Assembly (NCBI GenBank): GCA_028718465.1
Contig: JAQULX010000129.1
Location: forward strand, 1-7,414
Length of the DNA: 7,414 nucleotides
Origin: Dehalococcoidales bacterium
GTDB lineage: Bacteria; Chloroflexota; Dehalococcoidia; Dehalococcoidales; UBA3254
Direction of reading: 5' to 3'
The notes below the pieces were generated by a model, which was not told the DNA's origin, made no database searches, and saw nothing but the letters and a program-made list of their open reading frames with translations. Position numbers and translations under genes: made by a program. Below are positions 4,824 to 7,414 of this stretch, one piece after another. The first letter of the stretch is position 1. Every line of letters starts with the position of its first letter.

Positions 4824-5972
4824 ATGGATGTAAGCAATAGCTTATGTAAACGAGTGGCTGTCCTCGGCTCAACTGGTTCAATCGGCCGGCAGGCCCTGGA
4901 TATTGCGCGCGCCCTGCCGGATAAAATCAAGATCACCGGACTGGCTGCCGGCGATAATCTGGCCCTGCTGGAAGAACAAATTTCGGAATTTAATCCGGAG
5001 CTGGTCTACTACCGGGACCGGAGCAACGGTCTTAAAGCCTCCGGCTTTCGTTTGGCCTCTATGGAGGAGATCGCCGCCCATCCCGATGTAGATATCGTCA
5101 TCGTCGCCACAGCCGGTAAAGCCGGGCTGGACCCGGTGCTGGCGGCAATCCAGGCCAATAAAAGAATCGCTCTTTCAAACAAAGAGCCCCTGGTTATGGC
5201 CGGAGAAATCATCCTGGAGCGAATGAAGCAGAGCCAGGCCTGGATACTGCCGGTTGACAGCGAGCACAGCGCTATCTGGCAGTGCCTGGCCGGGGAATCG
5301 CTGAAACCGGCCCGCCTGATACTCACCGCCTCCGGGGGGCCTTTTCTGCGTTATACGGCCGGGCAGATGGCCGGGATCAGTGTAGAGCAAGCCCTGGATC
5401 ACCCCTCCTGGCGCATGGGTAAAAAAATAACCATAGATTCGGCGACCCTTATGAATAAGGGCCTTGAAGTGATCGAAGCCCACTGGCTGTTTGATATGCC
5501 TTATGAAAAAATCGATATTCTGGTCCATCCTCAAAGCATCGTCCATTCCATGGTGGAACTGGTTGACGGTTCGATTAAAGCCCAGTTGAGCTGTCCGGAT
5601 ATGCGCCTCCCGATCCAGTTTGCGATTTCCTATCCCGACCGTTTCCCTAACACTACCTTACCTAAACTGGACTGGAAGCAGGTCGGCAGCCTGGTATTCG
5701 AGCAGCCTGACTTTAACGTCTTTCCCTGCCTTAAGCTGGCCGTCGAAGCGGGCAAAAAGGGCGGCACCTATCCGGCGGCGCTCTGCGCCGCTGATGAGGT
5801 GGCAGTCGACCTTTTTCTCAATAAAAAGATCCCCTTTACCGGCATCTCGGTGCTGATTGAACAGGTGCTGGGAAAACACCGGAGCATCGATCATCCCCGT
5901 CTGGAAGAGATACTGGCGGCGGATGCCTGGGCGTGCGAGCAAGCCTTGAGTCTTAGTGGAGGAATCATTTAA
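4824..5972 (+). CDS. dxr: 1-deoxy-D-xylulose 5-phosphate reductoisomerase
   Basis: The 382-residue cytosolic enzyme rearranges and reduces DXP to 2-C-methyl-D-erythritol 4-phosphate with NADPH and a divalent metal. It is the committed step of MEP isoprenoid synthesis. GSTGSIG at 15-21 is the NADPH-binding loop and A116-L-S-N-K-E-P is conserved. D145 and E147 (in DSEH) with E215 are the metal ligands. S170 (ASGG), H193 (HPSW), S206, N211 and K212 form the substrate phosphate pocket, at the same relative spacing from S170 onward as in the E. coli enzyme. The flexible loop with H193-P-S-W and the C-terminal helical domain (about 300-382) are complete. Length is normal. ATG 4824 is chosen because upstream TTG codons (4803, 4806) lie in promoter-like DNA; no start has a ribosome site. 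The stop overlaps the rseP start by one base, so the two genes are one operon. The usual uppS and cdsA neighbours are absent upstream. Confidence 0.95.
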   Translation: MDVSNSLCKRVAVLGSTGSIGRQALDIARALPDKIKITGLAAGDNLALLEEQISEFNPELVYYRDRSNGLKASGFRLASMEEIAAHPDVDIVIVATAGKAGLDPVLAAIQANKRIALSNKEPLVMAGEIILERMKQSQAWILPVDSEHSAIWQCLAGESLKPARLILTASGGPFLRYTAGQMAGISVEQALDHPSWRMGKKITIDSATLMNKGLEVIEAHWLFDMPYEKIDILVHPQSIVHSMVELVDGSIKAQLSCPDMRLPIQFAISYPDRFPNTTLPKLDWKQVGSLVFEQPDFNVFPCLKLAVEAGKKGGTYPAALCAADEVAVDLFLNKKIPFTGISVLIEQVLGKHRSIDHPRLEEILAADAWACEQALSLSGGII

Positions 5973-7048
5973 TGTCGGCCTTCATAGCTATTATAGCTTT
6001 TCTTATAATATTGGTAATACTGGTAGTGGCCCATGAGCTGGGACATTTCCTTACCGCCAAATCCCGGGGCGTACAGGTCACAGAATTCGGGATCGGTTTC
6101 CCCCCGCGGATCTGGGGCATCAAACGCGGCGAGACCCTTTATTCCGTTAACGCGCTGCCTCTGGGAGGGTTCGTCAAGCTGGCCGGAGAGGAGGACCCCA
6201 GGGTCCCCGGAAGTCTCGCCAGCAAAGGCTACGGGACCCGCCTCCTGGTGCTGTCGGCCGGGTCTATTATGAACCTTTTGCTGCCCTTTGTGATCCTTTC
6301 GATAGCCTTTATGATTCCTCATAATGTATACGTCTCTCCAGTGGTTATAGAGGAAGTGGCGGAGAATTCGCCGGCTGCCGCCGCCGGGTTGCATCCGGGC
6401 GATACTGTGCTCAGCGTTAATGATAATATTATTGCTAACAGCGCCGATCTCCAGCGTCATGTGCAGCTTAACCTTGGCAAGGAAATCGAATTTACGGTCA
6501 GGCATGCCGATTCCACGACGGAGACCATCCAGGTAACTCCGCGCTGGAGAACGCCGCCGGGCCAGGGAGCTACCGGAATAGTGATGTCCCGGCCTGCTGA
6601 GCCGCCGACTGTCGTCAGCCGCAGCGAGCCTGTCTGGCGGGCTGTGCCGCTGGGAGTTAACGAATGTGTTGAGACTTTAGTTCTGTTCAAGAATGAAATC
6701 ATACGCTGGTTTATCGGGGCCGCTGCTCCTCAGCTCACCGGACCGGTAGGAATGGCCGAAATAACCGGAGAAGTAGTCCAATCGGGGTTCAGTACCCTGC
6801 TCCAGTTTGCCGCCTTCCTCAGCATCAACCTGGGCATCATAAACCTTCTGCCTCTGCCGGCCCTGGACGGCGGCAGGATCGCTTTCGTTCTGCTGGAAAT
6901 GGTCCGCGGGGGACGGCGGGTCTCTCCCAAAGTCGAAGGGTATATTCACCTGATCGGCTTCATGCTCCTGATCGGCCTGATGGTGCTGGTAACCTACGGC
7001 GACATCTTCAACATCATCACCACGGGAAGCGCCCTGCCGGTTCCGTAG
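5972..7048 (+). CDS. rseP: Site-2-type intramembrane zinc metalloprotease (RseP/RasP family)
   Basis: This 358-residue inner-membrane protease belongs to family M50, which cuts transmembrane segments, classically anti-sigma factors after a first cleavage by a site-1 protease, and remnant signal peptides. The first membrane helix (about 3-20) runs into the zinc motif H21-E-L-G-H25. G65-G-F-V-K is the conserved loop following it, and a second helix spans about 92-114. A single PDZ domain occupies roughly 122-190 (A138-G-L-H-P-G-D). The third zinc ligand is D299 in N291-L-L-P-L-P-A-L-D-G-G. A last helix lies at about 326-345. One PDZ and about 360 residues are normal for Gram-positive and Chloroflexota-type members; E. 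coli RseP has two PDZ domains. ATG 5972 sits in TAATG with the dxr stop and has GGAGG (5958-5962) inside the dxr end. Its substrate in this organism is not shown by the window. Confidence 0.93.
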   Translation: MSAFIAIIAFLIILVILVVAHELGHFLTAKSRGVQVTEFGIGFPPRIWGIKRGETLYSVNALPLGGFVKLAGEEDPRVPGSLASKGYGTRLLVLSAGSIMNLLLPFVILSIAFMIPHNVYVSPVVIEEVAENSPAAAAGLHPGDTVLSVNDNIIANSADLQRHVQLNLGKEIEFTVRHADSTTETIQVTPRWRTPPGQGATGIVMSRPAEPPTVVSRSEPVWRAVPLGVNECVETLVLFKNEIIRWFIGAAAPQLTGPVGMAEITGEVVQSGFSTLLQFAAFLSINLGIINLLPLPALDGGRIAFVLLEMVRGGRRVSPKVEGYIHLIGFMLLIGLMVLVTYGDIFNIITTGSALPVP

Positions 7049-7089
7049 GCCGGGGGAGTCAGGAAAAGTAACCCTCGCATGCTCTTTCA

Positions 7090-7107
7090 GCCGGAGCAGG
7101 CTCCGGC
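7090..7107 (+). terminator. Hairpin between rseP and the flavoprotein gene
   Basis: GCCGGAG (7090-7096) and CTCCGGC (7101-7107) form a perfect 7-bp GC-rich stem with a CAGG loop, 41 bases after the rseP stop. The downstream bases ATGATAATAC contain no T-tract, so it may be a weak terminator or an mRNA 3'-end stabiliser. It suggests that the dxr-rseP unit ends here. Confidence 0.4.
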
Positions 7108-7170
7108 ATGATAATACACTGGCAGGCAGCCGGGAGTAAATTCGTTTATCAGATTTCCGGAGGTTAAATG

Positions 7171-7414
7171 ATGAAAGTAGTGGCTATTATCGGAAGCCCG
7201 CGCAAAAACGGCAATACCGAGCAGCTGGCAGCGCACACCCTGAAAGCTGTCGCCGAAGAAGGAATTGAGACCGAAATCGTCCCTCTGGCCGGTAAGGACA
7301 TCCGGCCGTGTAATGCCTGTATGGCCTGCACTGACAGCGGAGAGTGTTCCATTAATGACGATCTTCCGCCGGTCTACCGGAAGATGGAAGAGGCTGACGG
7401 CATCATTCTAGATC
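7171..7414 (+). CDS. NADPH-dependent FMN reductase / iron-sulfur flavoprotein-like, 5' part
   Basis: The first 81 codons of a flavodoxin-fold protein are present; the gene runs off the window. G8-S-P-R-K-N-G-N-T16 is the FMN phosphate-binding loop of the NADPH-dependent FMN reductase family. It is followed by a helix, and by I36-V-P-L leading to I44-R-P-C. Cysteines 47, 50, 53 and 59 make a CX2CX2CX5C motif. That matches the compact 4Fe-4S motif of archaeal and bacterial iron-sulfur flavoproteins (Isf), which pass electrons between ferredoxin and FMN. FMN reductases with fewer cysteines also exist, so cluster binding is inference. ATG 7171 is preferred over the adjacent ATG 7168 because GGAGGT (7159-7164) is then 6 bases away, not 3. 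The gene is separated from rseP by 122 bases and a hairpin, so it probably has its own transcript. Confidence 0.85.
   Translation, partial: MKVVAIIGSPRKNGNTEQLAAHTLKAVAEEGIETEIVPLAGKDIRPCNACMACTDSGECSINDDLPPVYRKMEEADGIILD

Noticed and set aside
5009..5546. Minus-strand open frames of 105 and 123 codons within dxr
   Set aside because: They are antisense to conserved dxr catalytic regions and encode nothing recognisable.

Overview
The window is bacterial chromosomal DNA carrying core metabolic genes on the right and small accessory genes on the left. An adenosylcobalamin-dependent (class II) ribonucleotide reductase, a DXP reductoisomerase (MEP isoprenoid pathway) next to a site-2 protease, and an iron-sulfur-flavoprotein-like gene suggest an anaerobic or microaerobic bacterium. 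The overall flavour fits Chloroflexota, perhaps Dehalococcoidia. This assignment is inference from gene content and resemblance; no rRNA or other decisive marker is present.

Layout. 1-81: last 26 codons of a probable alpha/beta hydrolase. 82-420: GC-rich non-coding stretch with a 24-bp direct repeat and several consecutive hairpins, probably a dispersed intergenic repeat. 421-2257: a more AT-rich plus-strand segment with a TspO/MBR-like membrane protein, a 47-codon cysteine-tailed microprotein (1457-1600), and a DUF6512-type membrane protein. 2297-2479 (minus): a 60-codon ORF whose first ten codons match the start of an FAD/NAD(P) disulfide oxidoreductase and whose remainder matches the C-terminal dimerisation domain of the same family. 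It looks like a gene that lost its middle by internal deletion. 2548-4668 (minus): complete nrdJ. 4669-4823: divergent control region. 4824-7048: dxr and rseP, overlapping by one base. 7171-end: start of a flavodoxin-fold protein with a CX2CX2CX5C motif.

How the genes relate. nrdJ and dxr diverge from a 155-bp region with a perfect TATAAT for nrdJ and two inverted repeats. dxr and rseP are a translationally coupled pair, known from the common uppS-cdsA-dxr-rseP-ispG neighbourhood, but uppS, cdsA and ispG are absent from the places where they often lie. The left-hand genes have no visible functional link to these housekeeping genes.

The items most worth a second look are the collapsed oxidoreductase, the microprotein with its inverted repeats, the structured repeat region, and the Cys tail of NrdJ. 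I did not find a defence system, CRISPR array, insertion sequence, or RNA gene.
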